A stretch of 64,000 nt of DNA, from NCBI RefSeq assembly GCF_963259705.1, contig NC_081848.1, positions 56,788,895 to 56,852,894 of the forward strand. The letters run 5' to 3'. Every line of letters starts with the position of its first letter. Position 1 is the first letter of the stretch. This DNA comes from Myotis daubentonii (taxonomy: Eukaryota; Chordata; Mammalia; Chiroptera; Vespertilionidae). The position numbers and the translations under genes were made by a program. Below, piece after piece: positions 42,560-53,465 of the stretch. The notes below the pieces were generated by a model that saw nothing but the letters and a program-made list of their open reading frames with translations, did no database searches and was not told the origin of the DNA.

Positions 42560-43230
42560 AATATGTGTCAAACCTAAAGTGTTTGTGAAGTTGTTAACCT
42601 GGCAATTCCACTTTTAGAAATTTATTCCAAGAAAATAATCTTGGATGAGCAAAGATGTAGCTACTAAAATGTTTATCCTAGTGTTGCATTTTAAGTAGAA
42701 AATTGGAAACAAGCTAAATTTTCAGCAGTAGGAAATTGGTTAAACTGTGGTGCATCTATTCAATTGAGAACCATCCAGCCATTACACATTATGCAATAGA
42801 AGGCCATGCAATCACATGGAAACATATTCAGAGCAAAAAAAATGGAAAAGCAGATTACAAAACAGTATGTATTCTATGAACCCATTTTTAAAGATAGAAA
42901 TAAAAGCGTGCGCGTGCGCGCGCGTACACACACACAGATATACCCCAAAAATGTGAATAATTACAAAGGCAGTGCTTATTAAACTACATTTCATTTACCA
43001 AATGAGCTATCAGCTGTTAAAGTATGTATACATTTTTGGGGGACACCCTCTATATACACACACACAAGAAAAAGGCTGAAAGGATACACCTTAAAATATT
43101 AAAATGTTTATCTCTGGGGAGTGGAATTTCTGATTTTTTTCTCTCCTGTGCTTATCTGTACTTTCTAGATTTTCTATAGTAAACAGGCATTTCTTTGGCA
43201 AAGAGAAAAACGTAAGTTCTAAAAATTCTT
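42560..43230 (+). mobile_element. Ancient L1M relic, ORF2 end to 3' UTR
   Basis: Segments in L1 order: tggcaattccacttttagaa, 'attggaaacaagctaaattt', 'caattgagaaccatccagcc', 'gcagattacaaaacagtatg', 'aatgtttatctctggggagt' and 'gattttctatagtaaacagg'. Frameshifts and substitutions have erased the coding frame. An alternating purine-pyrimidine tract sits at 42906-42936. Confidence 0.85.
42906..42936. repeat. 31-bp alternating purine-pyrimidine tract (Z-DNA type)
   Basis: A GC/GT-rich run (gcgtgcgcgtgcgcgcgcgt) continues into (AC)n with strict purine-pyrimidine alternation. It is rich in CpG for an old L1 relic. Sequence of this type adopts Z-DNA readily under negative supercoiling. Confidence 0.9.
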
Positions 43231-43689
43231 TTTTTGGCCTTGTCTGCATTAGCTATGACATTGAACATGCCTTATCACCTTGTGCAGATATTGACTTGGA
43301 CAGTATGAAAGACAAAGACAAATGAATTGACACAGGGTATCTGTGGACATATCTAGATGGGGTTGTCTTGCTGCCACTTGTGGCTTAATTTGTGGTGCTG
43401 GTTAATATTGTGAGTATTGTTGTGCGCAAGGATCTCTGCACTCCTTCCTTTGCCCCAGAAAGTGTTCCTGTTTCTGCAAATGCCATCCTCCCCGGGTCTG
43501 TGTGTACCGTGATGCTGTCCAGGTGCTCAGTGACTGTGAGCTCCTCTGGGCAGACTGGACCACAGGATGGGAAGTGATGACTCCTCGTCTGGCATGGAAG
43601 CACGTGGAGCAGCCTTCTCTGGCTGGTACACTCACCCGGGCATTCTTACCCCCTGAGCTGGGGATGTAATGGATGCACATGAGTTTGTT
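43231..43689. other. Unique sequence, nothing recognised
   Basis: No repeat or exon is supported between the two L1 relics. The opposed frames (61, 72 and 92 codons) share the same DNA. Confidence 0.4.
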
Positions 43690-44505
43690 TCAAGCTTGTT
43701 AACAGGCTTTTGCAAGAATAAGTGAACCACAGACTGGGAAGAAATAGTCAGAGTGCATTCATCTGGCAAGGGACTCCCATCCAGAATATATAAAGATGTC
43801 CTACAAATCTATAATAATAAAAGCATAATATGCAAATCAACCAAACGACCGAACAGCAGAACGATCATCCAGACGACCTTCCGGATGACCATGCTATGAC
43901 ACCCACTGGTGCCAGGCCAGCCAAGGCGGGTGTGATGCAATTGGTTGGGGGCCTGGCCATCGCCCCATGATCGCCAAGAAGAGGGAGGTCCAGGCCACTG
44001 GCCAGCGGGGAGATCAATCAATTGGGGGGCTCCATGATTGCCCCAAAGAGGGAGGCCCAGGTTACCCCACAGCAGCACTGTGGTGGGTGGTCGGGGCCTC
44101 CCTCTGCAGGGGAAATGCATTGCGGACCCCCAGCCGGGTGGGCAGGGCCTCCCTCTTTGGGGTGATTGATCGCGGGGCTTTCAGACAGTGAGAGGGCACT
44201 GGCTGGGCTGAGGGACACCCCCCGCCCCAGTGCTTGAATTTTGTTCACTAGGCCCCTAGTAGAAAATAAAAAAGACAACTCAACAAAAAATGGCTAAAAG
44301 ACTTGAACAAGCACTTCATAAAAGAACATAGAAGAATGGCTAATAAGTACATAGAAAGGAGTTCCACATCATTAGAAATCAGAAAAAGTGCAATTTGAAG
44401 CCACAATGAAATACTACTTCATACCCATTAGAATGGCTGAAATAAAAGAAGTCTGATAATTCCCATAGTTGGTAAGGAGGTGGAGCAACTAGGAATCAGT
44501 TTAAA
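43690..44505 (+). mobile_element. L1 ORF2 3' fragment split by a Helitron
   Basis: L1 ORF2 text occupies 43690-43807 (agtgcattcatctggcaagg, 'gaatatataaagatgtccta') and 44260-44505 (aaatggctaaaagacttgaa, 'cataccattagaatggctga'-like, 'gttggtaaggaggtggagca'). The two halves join without loss at A43807|T44260. Stop codons and indels make it a pseudo-ORF. Confidence 0.85.
43808..44259 (+). mobile_element. Non-autonomous Helitron (HeliBat type), 452 bp
   Basis: Starts TCTATAATAATAAAAG (43808) and continues 'catatgcaaatcaacc'-like text. It ends ggcccCTAG (44256-44259) with a decayed subterminal hairpin at 44230-44248. It is inserted between A (43807) and T (44260) without target duplication, the Helitron rule. 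The interior has diverged copies of 'gagggaggcccaggtt'-type blocks. Frames of 74-103 codons within it are not genes. The decayed hairpin suggests it is older than the 21895 copy. Confidence 0.9.
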
Positions 44506-45224
44506 TTTCTGTTCATGTTAAATTCTGTTAAAAATAGTTTGATTTATGTGATAAAATAGTTTCTGGATAAATATGTTTATTCCTTCATGCACTTACCCAA
44601 CAATTACGTATTCAGAGTTCATGGTGGGTAAAACAAAGTTCGTGCCTTCAAAGAGCATGTAGACAGTTTGCAAAATAAAGCTTTGTCAATTCAGCCACCA
44701 TCTAGCTAGCATTATTTACCATATTTCTTGATTCTCAGACACATGTTTTATCTTACAACCAATTTCAAAATAAATCCGACAAATAAAAAACTGTGTTTTT
44801 TCCGCCTAAAGTAAGAGTCTCAAGGTGCTTGTGTCTGCATGTCATTTTTTTTTTTCCCACACGTGGGTCTGGCTTCAACAGGAAAGAGTTATTTCCACCC
44901 TCTTGCCTTTTGCCTTGGCGTTTAAGTTCTTTGGCAATAACTGCATGGGAGTTCTTGGTATTAATAATGATCTTGTTCCATTTGTTGAAACTTTTCTCAA
45001 TTCCTTCTTAGATATAGTGGCGTTTTGATCTCTCAATATAAGAAAATTATTTTAAATGACTACAGTCTTAAGCCCTAAGTTGGTGTGGCTTTTTTACTTG
45101 CCCAAAGGCATGAATGCAAGCAAGTCACAGGTTAAATCCACCCAACAAATATTTTTTTGTGCCCAACATTCAATCAGGCACTGTGGGATGACAGCTCCAA
45201 TGTGAGAAACTTATCATTTCATAA
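44506..45224. repeat. Mostly unique, with two reverse L2 3' ends
   Basis: L2 pieces lie at about 44585-44665 (catgcacttacccaacaatt, 'ttcgtgccttcaaagagcat') and 45140-45210 (ccacccaacaaatatttttt, 'caatcaggcactgtgggatg'). Between them is AT-rich unique DNA without a recognisable gene. Confidence 0.5.
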
Positions 45225-45420
45225 TAAGAGTTCTGGGTTTGAAGGCAAGGGACTGTGTTGGACTATTGCTCTGTGATATCTTATCTATATGATCTTCAGC
45301 AAATCATGTTAATTTTCTGGGCCTCTGTATTCTCCTGGGTGGGATGGATATAATAATACCTCTTGTATGGTTGATTTTATGAATCATGTTTTAAAAATCC
45401 TGGTATATTATAGGTTCCCA
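45225..45420 (+). repeat. MIR SINE relic
   Basis: Forward MIR: gagttctgggtttgaaggca, 'tatatgatcttcagcaaatc', 'tctgggcctctgtattctcc', 'ggatggatataataatacct' and 'atattataggttcccaaca'. Confidence 0.7.
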
Positions 45421-45720
45421 ACAAATGCCTGTGGAATCTGAATCTCCACGGAGACACAAGATGCACTTGAACAGATTCTCAGAGACAACACGAGACAGTG
45501 GGGAGCCTGTATTATCAAGTGCAAGGTTGAGATGGCACAGCTTTTGGAATAATTTCGATCGAAGGACTTTTCAGTTCCCAGTGAGCCATAGTATAACATT
45601 ATCAAATGTGTCCATAACTTTGACCTTGGCCTGGCAGAGAGAAAATGTGATTTGGCAAAAACTAAAGTGAGTGAGTTTTATAGTTTGAGGCTTGTTGGAG
45701 GTAATTATCTCCATGACTCA
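45421..45720. promoter_or_regulatory. Possible conserved non-coding element
   Basis: Repeat-free with CpG-containing motifs (aatttcgatcgaaggac, a short palindrome centred on tcgatcga) and a nuclear-receptor-like 'tttgaccttggcc' at about 45617. No exon frame. Texture-based inference. Confidence 0.25.
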
Positions 45721-46160
45721 GAAGGGCAGCCGGTGAAGAGTAAAAAAAGCAAAGGCAGGGGCATAGTGTTCAGAAATAATTTCCTGGAAAAGAATCAGGT
45801 ATGAGAAGAGCTGACGGTTATAATAAGGACAAATAGAGAAGAGAAGGTGAGTGGAGATCTCCCCCCCCCCGCCCCCAACCGCTGCCCCCGGGAGGTCAGT
45901 GGGCCTTTCTTTTGGGTGAAGCGTAGGGTGAGGTGTATGAGGGGTAGTGGGGGTGGTTCCCAAGGCCACACAGGTGGTTACTGTCTGATCCAGGATGAGA
46001 ACCCTTCATCCTCCATTTTGTCCCATTGCACATTTTTCAATGATAATCACTTTCCCAGTCTCTTGTGTTCTGAGGCCTCCCCCGCCCCTTGTCCCCTCAC
46101 ACACAAACACTTCCTGTTTCTAATTTAAAATCTTCCTTATCCTGATCAATGTGTTGTCAT
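45721..46160. other. Unique sequence with poly-C run
   Basis: A C-rich run at about 45862-45878 (ccccccccgcccccaac type). No gene or repeat is recognised. Confidence 0.4.
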
Positions 46161-46362
46161 TTTAAAATATATTTTTATTGACTTCAGAGAGGAAGGGAGA
46201 AGGAGAGAGAGAGATAGAAACATCAATGATGAGAGAGAATCATTGATCAGACACAGGCCCCCCACTGGGGATCAAGCCCACAACCCAGGCAGGTGCCCTG
46301 GCCAGGAATTGAACCGTGACTTCCAGGTTGAAGCTCAACCACTGAGCCATGACGGCCAGGCT
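46161..46362 (-). mobile_element. Ves-type SINE, reverse orientation
   Basis: The plus strand shows the A/T tail (taaaatatatttttattgac), GA-rich body, 'cccactggggatcaagccca', 'gccaggaattgaaccgtgac' and the head 'accactgagccatgacggcc'. Flanking tcaatgtgtt (46146-46155) and tcgatgtgtt (46365-46374) differ by one base and are the probable target duplication. Confidence 0.92.
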
Positions 46363-47929
46363 GTTCGATGTGTTTTAACCAGTTGTGATTCAGGCCAGCC
46401 AGGTGCGCTGGGGCCTGGTGGCTGAAGGAGAAGAGCAATGAGGAGCATGCTGGCTAAGACCCAGGGTCTCTGAGTGCTTTCTGAGCAGAGGTTCAGGGAT
46501 GCATGAGAGCGCCAGGCTGCATCAAGAGAGGGAGGCGGTCAGGGCGGAAGGCATTTCAAGGAGAAGGAACTGCATGTGGAAAGGCCTGGGGACCCAGCAT
46601 CGTGAAATGTGTGAGAAACTGCCTGTGGCTGAGGCTGGTGTGTGGACTGGGAGGTGGGCTGTGCAGGAGGGAGGCTGCTGAGTCTCTCAAGCCTTCCCTC
46701 CTGGGGGACATTTTCTTCCTCTTCCCACTTTTGCCAACTAAGTGGAACAGAAAAGTATCTTCTTCCCCTGGTGGAGTGACGGGGGGATTGGGGAGCTGGT
46801 GGGGACTGAGTGAGGCTGCGAGGTCGCAGAAAGCACCGGGGCTGGCCGTCCAGGGACCAGGCGGGTAGACGCTGGGGGATTTGAACCAGAGAGTCTCTAG
46901 GCTGTGACTAGAGGACAGGAGCCTTTCCAATGTCAGTGCCGATGGCTGAAAACGGTTCATAGTAACAACTGTAGAGAAGTCATTTATTTTCTTTAAATCT
47001 GGCTCTTTGCTGTAATGTGATTTAAATAGAGTTCTTTAATATTCGAGCCTAATTTAAGAGTTCCGTTCTTAGAAGAAAAACTAAGTGGAGAGGAAAAACC
47101 TGTTAACACTTGGCGAGCCCCAGGCATCGGGTACCCACTGGTTTTCTCATGCCTCTCACACTTGGACCAGCAGCAGGGTCCCTTCCCAGGCCTCCTGAGT
47201 CCAAACCTGCATTTTCACAAGATCCCCAGGTGGCTCGAATGCACATGGTAGATGTGTGAAAGTAAGTCAATGACGACAGAAGGCGTAGCCAGTCCAGGAG
47301 GCGAAACCTTGGAAACTGCAAGGCAGAAACTTCCCTTCCCTTTGGGAGGGAAGGAAAAGGGGCCACAGGATATTAGAGACCAAGCATAAACCTTCGCATG
47401 TTTTAGAATACGTCATAAAGCGGCAGACTGTAAGAAGCACGCGGCGTTTATCAGGATAATGGGACGTGTGTGACTCTCCCTGCAAGCACAGCACTCATCT
47501 CTGCGGACCTCACAGAGGCCGACCTTCTCCAGCTGTTCCCAATCCCTGGAAACCCAGCACTACTTCCCACGTCCTGAGTCTGGCTTCCTGGAGGTCGAGC
47601 CTCATTGGGGATATTGAAAATTTGCTGATTGTCTTTCTCATTCTGAAGATTTTAATTGCTAGGTATTAAAAACACCCATGTAACATATATTCCACCCGAG
47701 AATCAGCTTTTATACACTTCCTGTAATGTGATCTGCACAGAAAGATTAAGCTATAGATGAGTGGGGGTGTTGCCGCTGGGGGACATCTGAGGAGGAGTGG
47801 GTGGTGCCGGTGGATTTGGAGAATGCCACTTTCCTAGTGACGTGATGGAATAAGCATTAGCAGCATGGCACACGGGGCAAAATAGGATCTGTGAAATCTT
47901 GTCATTCTGCCACTGGTATCACCTCTAAA
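46363..47929. repeat. Reverse L2 piece, then unique sequence
   Basis: The segment 46450-46625 (ggcatttcaaggagaaggaa, 'ctgcatgtggaaaggcctgg') is L2 in reverse. From 46630 to 47929 no repeat or gene is recognised. The 134-codon minus frame (46556-46960) overlaps the 121-codon plus frame and neither has a domain. The stretch 46975-47100 is AT-rich and repeat-free. Confidence 0.45.
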
Positions 47930-48140
47930 ATGCACACTAGCCATAGTTTACTGAACACTTACTATGTCCACAGACTTTGCATGTATTTATCTGTAATCCC
48001 CACAACAACCCTATCTAGAAGTACCCCCATTTACAGGCGAGGAAGTTGAGGTTCAGAAGGTTAAATAACTCTTCAGGGGCCATAGCACTAGCTGTGAAGC
48101 TGGAATGTGAATCCCAGTCCTCTTGATTCTAGAGCTGTGC
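47930..48140 (-). repeat. MIR SINE relic, near complete
   Basis: Reverse MIR: ttactgaacacttactatgt, 'gcatgtatttatctgtaatc', 'cccatttacaggcgaggaag' and 'ttgaggttcagaaggttaaa'. Confidence 0.8.
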
Positions 48141-48334
48141 TCTCTCTGCTGTGCCCTCAGTTTTCCACTATGAACCAGGCTCGTTTTTGGCCTGACATTC
48201 TGGTTTGCTGCCATAGGACCCACCAGCCTTCTTCTTCAATTGATGGAAGCAAATTGCATAACCATGTCCATCCATGGTCAAGTAGAAGATGAGCATTGGC
48301 ACGGCCTGCTGTCTGATAGCAGTCAACCCACTGG

Positions 48335-48445
48335 CTAGTCAATTCCATCAACATCAGATAAGTACCTACTATGCACAAGGCAGGGCTCTAGGCCTGGAGA
48401 GAGAAAAGCTAGTAAGACAGGGCCTTTAGTCCTGTGGAACTGGGG
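48335..48445 (-). repeat. L2 LINE 3' end
   Basis: Reverse L2: agataagtacctactatgca, 'caaggcagggctctaggcct', then 'gtaagacagggcctttagtc'. Confidence 0.6.
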
Positions 48446-48564
48446 AAATAAACACATTCACCAATCACCTGCACATGTTACACTGCATGCTGGCAGTACA
48501 ACATGCTTTCACAGAGTGTCTTGAATTTCAGAGGCTGCAGCAACAACATACCAAAAAGGGCACA

Positions 48565-48790
48565 GAATTTGGGCTCAAAAATGCCTGGATTTGAAGCTTG
48601 TTCTCTCACCCACCAGATTTGTGATGCTGAGCAGATCCTTATTCCTTTCTGAGTCTCAGGGTTCGTCATCTGGACCATGAAGATCAAGGACAGCCATCTC
48701 TTAGAGCTGTTGCAAGGGTCAGATGCCACAATGTACGTGAATAGGGCAGTGCAATCTCTGCCTGGCACACAGTAGTTGCTTTAAAGATGT
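48565..48790 (+). repeat. MIR SINE relic, near complete
   Basis: Forward MIR: gaatttgggctcaaaaatgc, 'tgatgctgagcagatcctta', 'tctgagtctcagggttcgtc', 'gtctgcctggcacacagtag'-like end at about 48760-48778. Confidence 0.75.
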
Positions 48791-49549
48791 TGGCAGAACT
48801 GAGTCTTTGGTGCTTTACTGTTCTCAAAGCTTGCTCTTTCCAAACATCTCGCCTGTGTTTTGTAGCACAGACAGGCTGACCTAAGCCTCTTGAGCTTCCC
48901 GAAAGCCTCCTGCCCAGCCCACAGCCCTAAGCTCTGAGCAGTGAGGGGCTGACCATGTTCCTACATCACTCAACTGTGAGCTGCTCAGGCCAAAAAAACG
49001 GAGGCCTCGGGTCAGGAGTAGAACTACTGTCATCTGTTCAACGGTCCAGGCTACTCTGTAACCCTGGTCCCATGTGACACTTTTATCCTTTGGCCAGAGT
49101 TTCATAATCTGCACCATTTATGCAAACTTTCCAGGAAACAATTCCAGGCTCATAAATTTGTGGGACAGTTTACATATGGAGCCCAATTACATGATAGCCT
49201 CCTGGGGCGTAGGGCCCATTCCAGAGTTCTCCCTGTGGTCATCCCTTCTTCTGGGCCTGGCTGTGTAGGTGCCGGTGGCCTGGAGCGTAACGATCCTGCT
49301 TTGGCCCTCTTGACTCTTCCCCAACCCCTCTCTCTGGCCTTTTAAGAAAGATGGTCCTCAATCCAACGTTTTCCAGTCTCTCAAGTCAAGAGCTCACATC
49401 CCCCTGAGTCTTTGGTGCTTTACTGTTTCAGAGCTTGCAAGAGCTCGCATCCCCCTGCCTCCGCTTTCGGTCCTCAGTAGGTGACTCCCAAGATCTGCCC
49501 CAATATCTAATCCTGCTTTCTGCCTGCAAAGTAATAATCCACAGGAATT
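48791..49549. other. Unique sequence with a short duplicated segment
   Basis: The string ctgagtctttggtgctttac (about 48800) recurs at about 49403 with the same continuation (actgtt...cagagcttgc type), roughly 35 bp in direct orientation. The stretch 49070-49210 (ccatttatgcaaactttcca, cataaatttgtgggacag) looks like a conserved element. No gene is recognised. Confidence 0.45.
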
Positions 49550-49960
49550 CCATCCTTCTGCAAACATTCACTGAGCTCCTACTGTGTGCCAGCCCTGGGC
49601 ATTCAGAGTGAACAAGACAGATAAAGCCCCGGGCAGAAGCAATAAACAAGTTTAACAAAGACATCATATAGTTTCAGTTAGGTGAGGAATGAGACATCAA
49701 ACCAAATGGTCAGGGAGTGGAGAGAATGGGCTGATGGACTGTCTCATAACGGAGAGCGAATGAGCAACACCTCGGCTTGGTCTGCAAGGAGGAAAGGAAA
49801 GTAAGGCAAGGGCTCTGTGGGAGGGCTGGGACGTGGTGAGGGAAGGCTTCTCTAGGGAGTGGACCCTGTGTGCTGAGAAGGAGCTGGAAGATCTGGGGAG
49901 GAGAAAGCAAACTGTACAAGAGGTCCTGTGGTGGGAGTAAGCGTGGTGAACTTTAGGCAT
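49550..49960 (-). repeat. L2 LINE relic
   Basis: Reverse L2: aaacattcactgagctccta, 'ctgtgtgccagccctgggca', 'gagtgaacaagacagataaa', 'gtgagggaaggcttctctag' and 'tgtgtgctgagaaggagctg'. Confidence 0.75.
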
Positions 49961-50039
49961 GTGCAGTTAACTACGTGTGCAGTTCTTATGTGCAGTAACT
50001 TTTTAAAAATGATATTATTGTAGTTCTTTTTTCAGAATT

Positions 50040-50230
50040 AGAATATGGATTTATTTATTCATTTTAAATTTCTATTTATTGTTGAAAGTATTACAGATGT
50101 CTCCTAACCCGCCCCCCCCCTCCCTTTACCTCTCACCAGGCCTTCACCGCATTGCTGTCTATCCATGGGTTATGCATATATGCATATAAGTTCTTTGGTT
50201 AATCTCTACCCCACCCCTCTTAAGAGCAGA
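50040..50230 (-). mobile_element. L1 LINE 3' end (bat-type L1), reverse orientation
   Basis: It mirrors the element at the start of the window: plus-strand ccaggccttcaccgcattgc and 'tgggttatgcatatatgcat' are the reverse complement of 85-130. The A-tail side is at 50045-50095 (tctatttattgttgaaagta, tattacagatgtctcc). 5'-truncated, non-coding. Confidence 0.75.
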
Positions 50231-50727
50231 CTGATAACATTTTCCCTTCTGATTACTCAAGAGGTAGGGGTTGTTCTGGTCTTCTTCCCCTTTTTAAGGA
50301 TGAAGAAGCTGAGATGTCCACAGGCATCTCAGACTGAGTAAGTGGGTCTGGCACCTCACCAGGTTCCTTGTACCCCAAGGCCTTTGCTCTCTAGCATTCA
50401 TTGTACCCACTGCCTCCTTTCAAGCCCTCTCTCACTCTGATTACACCTCGCCTCTTACCTTCACTACAACTTGCTTGCAAGGAGGCACCCGTCCACACCT
50501 TACCCGTCAGAGTCCCTTCCAAGCCTCCTCTGCCTGGTCCCCTGCCTTGTGCTCAGGGCCCAGTCAGTTCCATCTCAGTATTTCACGTGGTCCCTCTCCA
50601 GCCCGCAGTTTCACCTGTGCCCAACGCCTTCAGCCTGGGTTCTACCTGTTCTGTCCACACACCTTTGGCAGAAGAATTGTCCTCACATGTGACTTCCTTA
50701 CCATCCTCAAGTTAATACTTCAGTGTT
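50231..50727 (+). repeat. Weak L2-like pyrimidine-rich sequence
   Basis: The text at 50400-50725 (gccctctctcactctgatta, 'gtccacacacctttggcaga') has L2-like flavour but is too diverged for certainty. Three overlapping plus frames (73, 104 and 171 codons), the longest running into the SINE, are not genes. Confidence 0.35.
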
Positions 50728-50965
50728 CTAGCTGGTTTGACTCAGTGGTTGAAGCACTGACCCATGAACTGAAGGGTTGCAGGTTAGATTCTGGTCAAGG
50801 GCACGTACCTGGGTTGCAGGCTGGATCCCTGGCCCCGATCCAGACATGTGCAGGAGGCACAGGAGGCAACCAATTGATGTGTCTCTCTCACATCATTGTT
50901 TCTTTGTCTCTCCCCCTCCCTTCCACTCTCTCTAAAAACAACAACAATCAATGGAAAAAATATCC
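50728..50965 (+). mobile_element. Ves-type SINE, forward orientation
   Basis: Head ctagctggtttgactcagtg includes the A box tgactcagtgg (50738-50748), and gttagattc at 50783-50791 is the B box. The body includes 'gtcaagggcacgtacctggg' and 'caaccaattgatgtgtctct', then a TC-rich segment and an A-rich tail (aaaaacaacaacaatcaatg). No clear target duplication, so it is probably older than the copies at 17516 and 25673. Confidence 0.88.
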
Positions 50966-51734
50966 TTGGGTTATTTTAACAAAAAACTAACAGAAACTTC
51001 AAAGAATTTTGATGCTCTAAATTTCAAAGGAGATCAGGTATTTTAAACCTTATTAATGACATGAAGAATGACCCCTTGAATTTGAGGAGGACATGGGAGT
51101 GAACAAGGCATTCACTGTTAATGTGTGTCCTGAAGAGAGTCCTGTGCCTTTAAGTAGCAGAAACAGTGGGGGTGGGGGTGGGGGGAAAGGGATGGTTTTG
51201 AATTTGGGTGTTGCTAATGGGCATTGAGGTGAGAAAACAATAGGGATTTTAACTCCTATAAGTAGGGTGTGGGGCAGTTGGGGAGGAGCAGGAACTGGTG
51301 AGAGAGGTGGATTTTATACTATGCATTGTAACAAACACTGGAGCTCAATCTCAACAGTAGCTTTTCTTCTCTATCTATTCTATATGTCTGGAATAATGAA
51401 TGACAAATAACTTAGCACAGTGTTGTGCACACAGAAGATGCTAATAAAATGTTAGTTCCTGCCCCATATCCCCATCCTCAGCAACTCAACTCACAACTGA
51501 GTAACCACATCCCCTGGATATGTGTTTATTTTAAGTTGCTTTCCCTGAGAAAATGATATTTAAATAAAGCTAAAAAAATAAATCATAGCAAAGGAGGGAA
51601 TGCATGAATCTCTTGACCAGAATGCCCAGGGAATGGAGAGTCTGGATTAGTGTTTTCTGAGAACTGACAATGAATCAGACCCTCTCTGTGTAAGCCTTAG
51701 GGTTGATGATGGAGAATCAGGCTGTGAAGGTGGT
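50966..51734. other. Unique sequence with a short L2/MIR 3' end
   Basis: The segment 51390-51460 (gaatgacaaataacttagca, 'agaagatgctaataaaatgt') resembles a forward MIR/L2 tail. G-rich text at 51165-51190. No gene is recognised. Confidence 0.4.
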
Positions 51735-51868
51735 GTAGGGATAGTGGCTTTGGGCATAAGCCTTGCCAGGTGGTTCAAGTCCTGATTGTGCCCATTGCTA
51801 GCTCTTTGAGGCAAGTGACTTAATCGCTCCACACTTCAATTTTCTCATCTGTAAAATGGATATAATAA
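51735..51868 (+). repeat. MIR SINE, truncated by an LTR
   Basis: Forward MIR: gcataagccttgccaggtgg, 'ggcaagtgacttaatcgctc', 'caattttctcatctgtaaaa' and 'tggatataataag'. It breaks off where the MaLR-like LTR begins. Confidence 0.78.
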
Positions 51869-51874
51869 GATTTT

Positions 51875-52320
51875 TTTCCAGGAATCTATTGCTATACAAC
51901 AAACCACCCAACACAATGATATAAAACAATGACATTATTTATCTTGCTCACAAATCTATAATTTGAACAGGGTCAGTGGGATGATTTTCTTTGCTTCATT
52001 CACTGTCAACTAGGGCGGCTTGAAGCTGGAATCACCTGAAGGTTCACTTACTCACTCACTCACTCACTCACTTACTCCCTTACCTGGTAGTTGATGCTGG
52101 AGCCAATTGGAAGGGTCTAGCTGGACTACACATGGCTTCTCTGTGTGACCTGGGCTTCCTCATCACACGGTGGCTGGATCCAAGGGGAAGCATCCTGATT
52201 GGGAGAGGGTAGGGAAGGGGGACCTGGTGAAATATGTATTGCCTTTCATGACCTAGCCTCAAATTTTACTCCGAGTCACTTCTGCAATATCCTATTCATT
52301 AGAAGTGAGTTGGGAAGGCT
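51875..52320 (-). mobile_element. MaLR-type solo LTR, reverse orientation, with (CTCA)n
   Basis: The opening ggaatctattgctatacaac, 'aaaccacccaacacaatgat', 'ataaaacaatgacattattt' is the 3' end of an MLT1-like LTR read in reverse. Later 'ggtggctggatccaagggga' and 'caatatcctattcattagaa' fit the same LTR. A (CTCA)n run at 52045-52078 lies inside. No internal viral region. Confidence 0.65.
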
Positions 52321-52419
52321 AACTTAAATAAAAGATAAGAAAATTAGACACCAGCTTTTGATGGGAAGAGTAGGATATAATTTTCAGCCCTTCAGGATTC
52401 AATGTGATCTGGCAATAAA

Positions 52420-52575
52420 GCCAGGCACAGTGCCTGGCATGAATGCATACTTCATACTTACTAAGCATGTCGCATTTCTGGTGTGCATCGAAGAAACACA
52501 GGCTCTGGGAGGTTAGTGGCTTTCTCTCATTCCCAGCGAGTGCCAGAGCAGGGATTTGAACTATTGCTTGCGGGA
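52420..52575 (-). repeat. MIR SINE relic
   Basis: Reverse MIR: cacagtgcctggcatgaatg, 'aagaaacacaggctctggga', 'gccagagcagggatttgaac'. Strongly diverged. Confidence 0.55.
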
Positions 52576-53465
52576 CTCTGCATGGCTCCTGCAGGGGCTG
52601 GCGAATGGCACTGACATCCCTTAGCACATGGTTCCATGGTGAAGTAGGCTGTGCCAGTTGTTATGGGAAAAACATCTGTAGCTGAGGTCATCCTTCCCCT
52701 CCCCCAGAATGTTGGCCATTGATTAGGTGAAGACTATAATATTCTGCTCTGCCCTGTGCACCCTGCTGTGGGAATTGCAAAGTAAAACCATCAGTTTCAC
52801 CTCCCTCAGGTGCTCATCCAGAAAGCCTTGGATAAAGGTTCCAGACAGCCTCTATGTCTTGCACCTGGGGAGGTATCTAAACTCTGCTGACTTGTTCTGG
52901 AAGCTTCTGTTCTCTACTTCTGCGGTTAACTAAATTGGGCTGATCTGTAGCTTTAAGACATTCCATCCCACTCCACTCAATGCGCTCCATTGATTTAGGG
53001 AGGAAGGTGTGGATCCCTTTGTCTGTTTACAGGGCTTATAAAATATAAGCTATCTCTGTACCCTGAAATTATATGTGTCAATAAAATTTCTTTGAAAAAT
53101 ATCCTGACAAAATGCGTGTTAATTTTGCAATGGAACCATAGCAGCGCTCAAATTAAAATTTATTCCTCTTTCTTAAAATGAAGAGTGCCTCTTGCAGATG
53201 AAAACCCGAGAAAGAAGTTAATAAAATTGAACCACTACCTCCAGGCCTTTTAACTGCGATTTTCTTCCTTTTTCTCTCCCTATATGCCTAGTTGTTATTT
53301 TTCTCCCCTAGTAGCAATTTGCTTGTTTAAATTTGAAATGTACTGAATTGAGAGCTGTTTTGTTCCATAGTCTTACTTCTGTTTTAAAAATAATTTATGA
53401 CCTAAGTTGTATATTTTTTTAAGTCAAATCTCACTTATGAAAATGTGAGAGAAACTCATATAGAT
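52576..53465. promoter_or_regulatory. Unique sequence, possible conserved element at 53105-53460
   Basis: No gene is recognised. 53105-53460 is AT-rich, repeat-free and motif-dense (gcgtgttaattttgcaatgg, ttaataaaattgaacc, ttgcttgtttaaatttgaaa). The edge at 53080 (gtcaataaaatttctttgaa) resembles a polyadenylation context but no upstream exon is evident. Inference only. Confidence 0.25.

Noticed and set aside
50475..50990. 171-codon plus-strand frame
   Set aside because: Its second half is a Ves SINE read through; the first half is pyrimidine-rich L2-like text.
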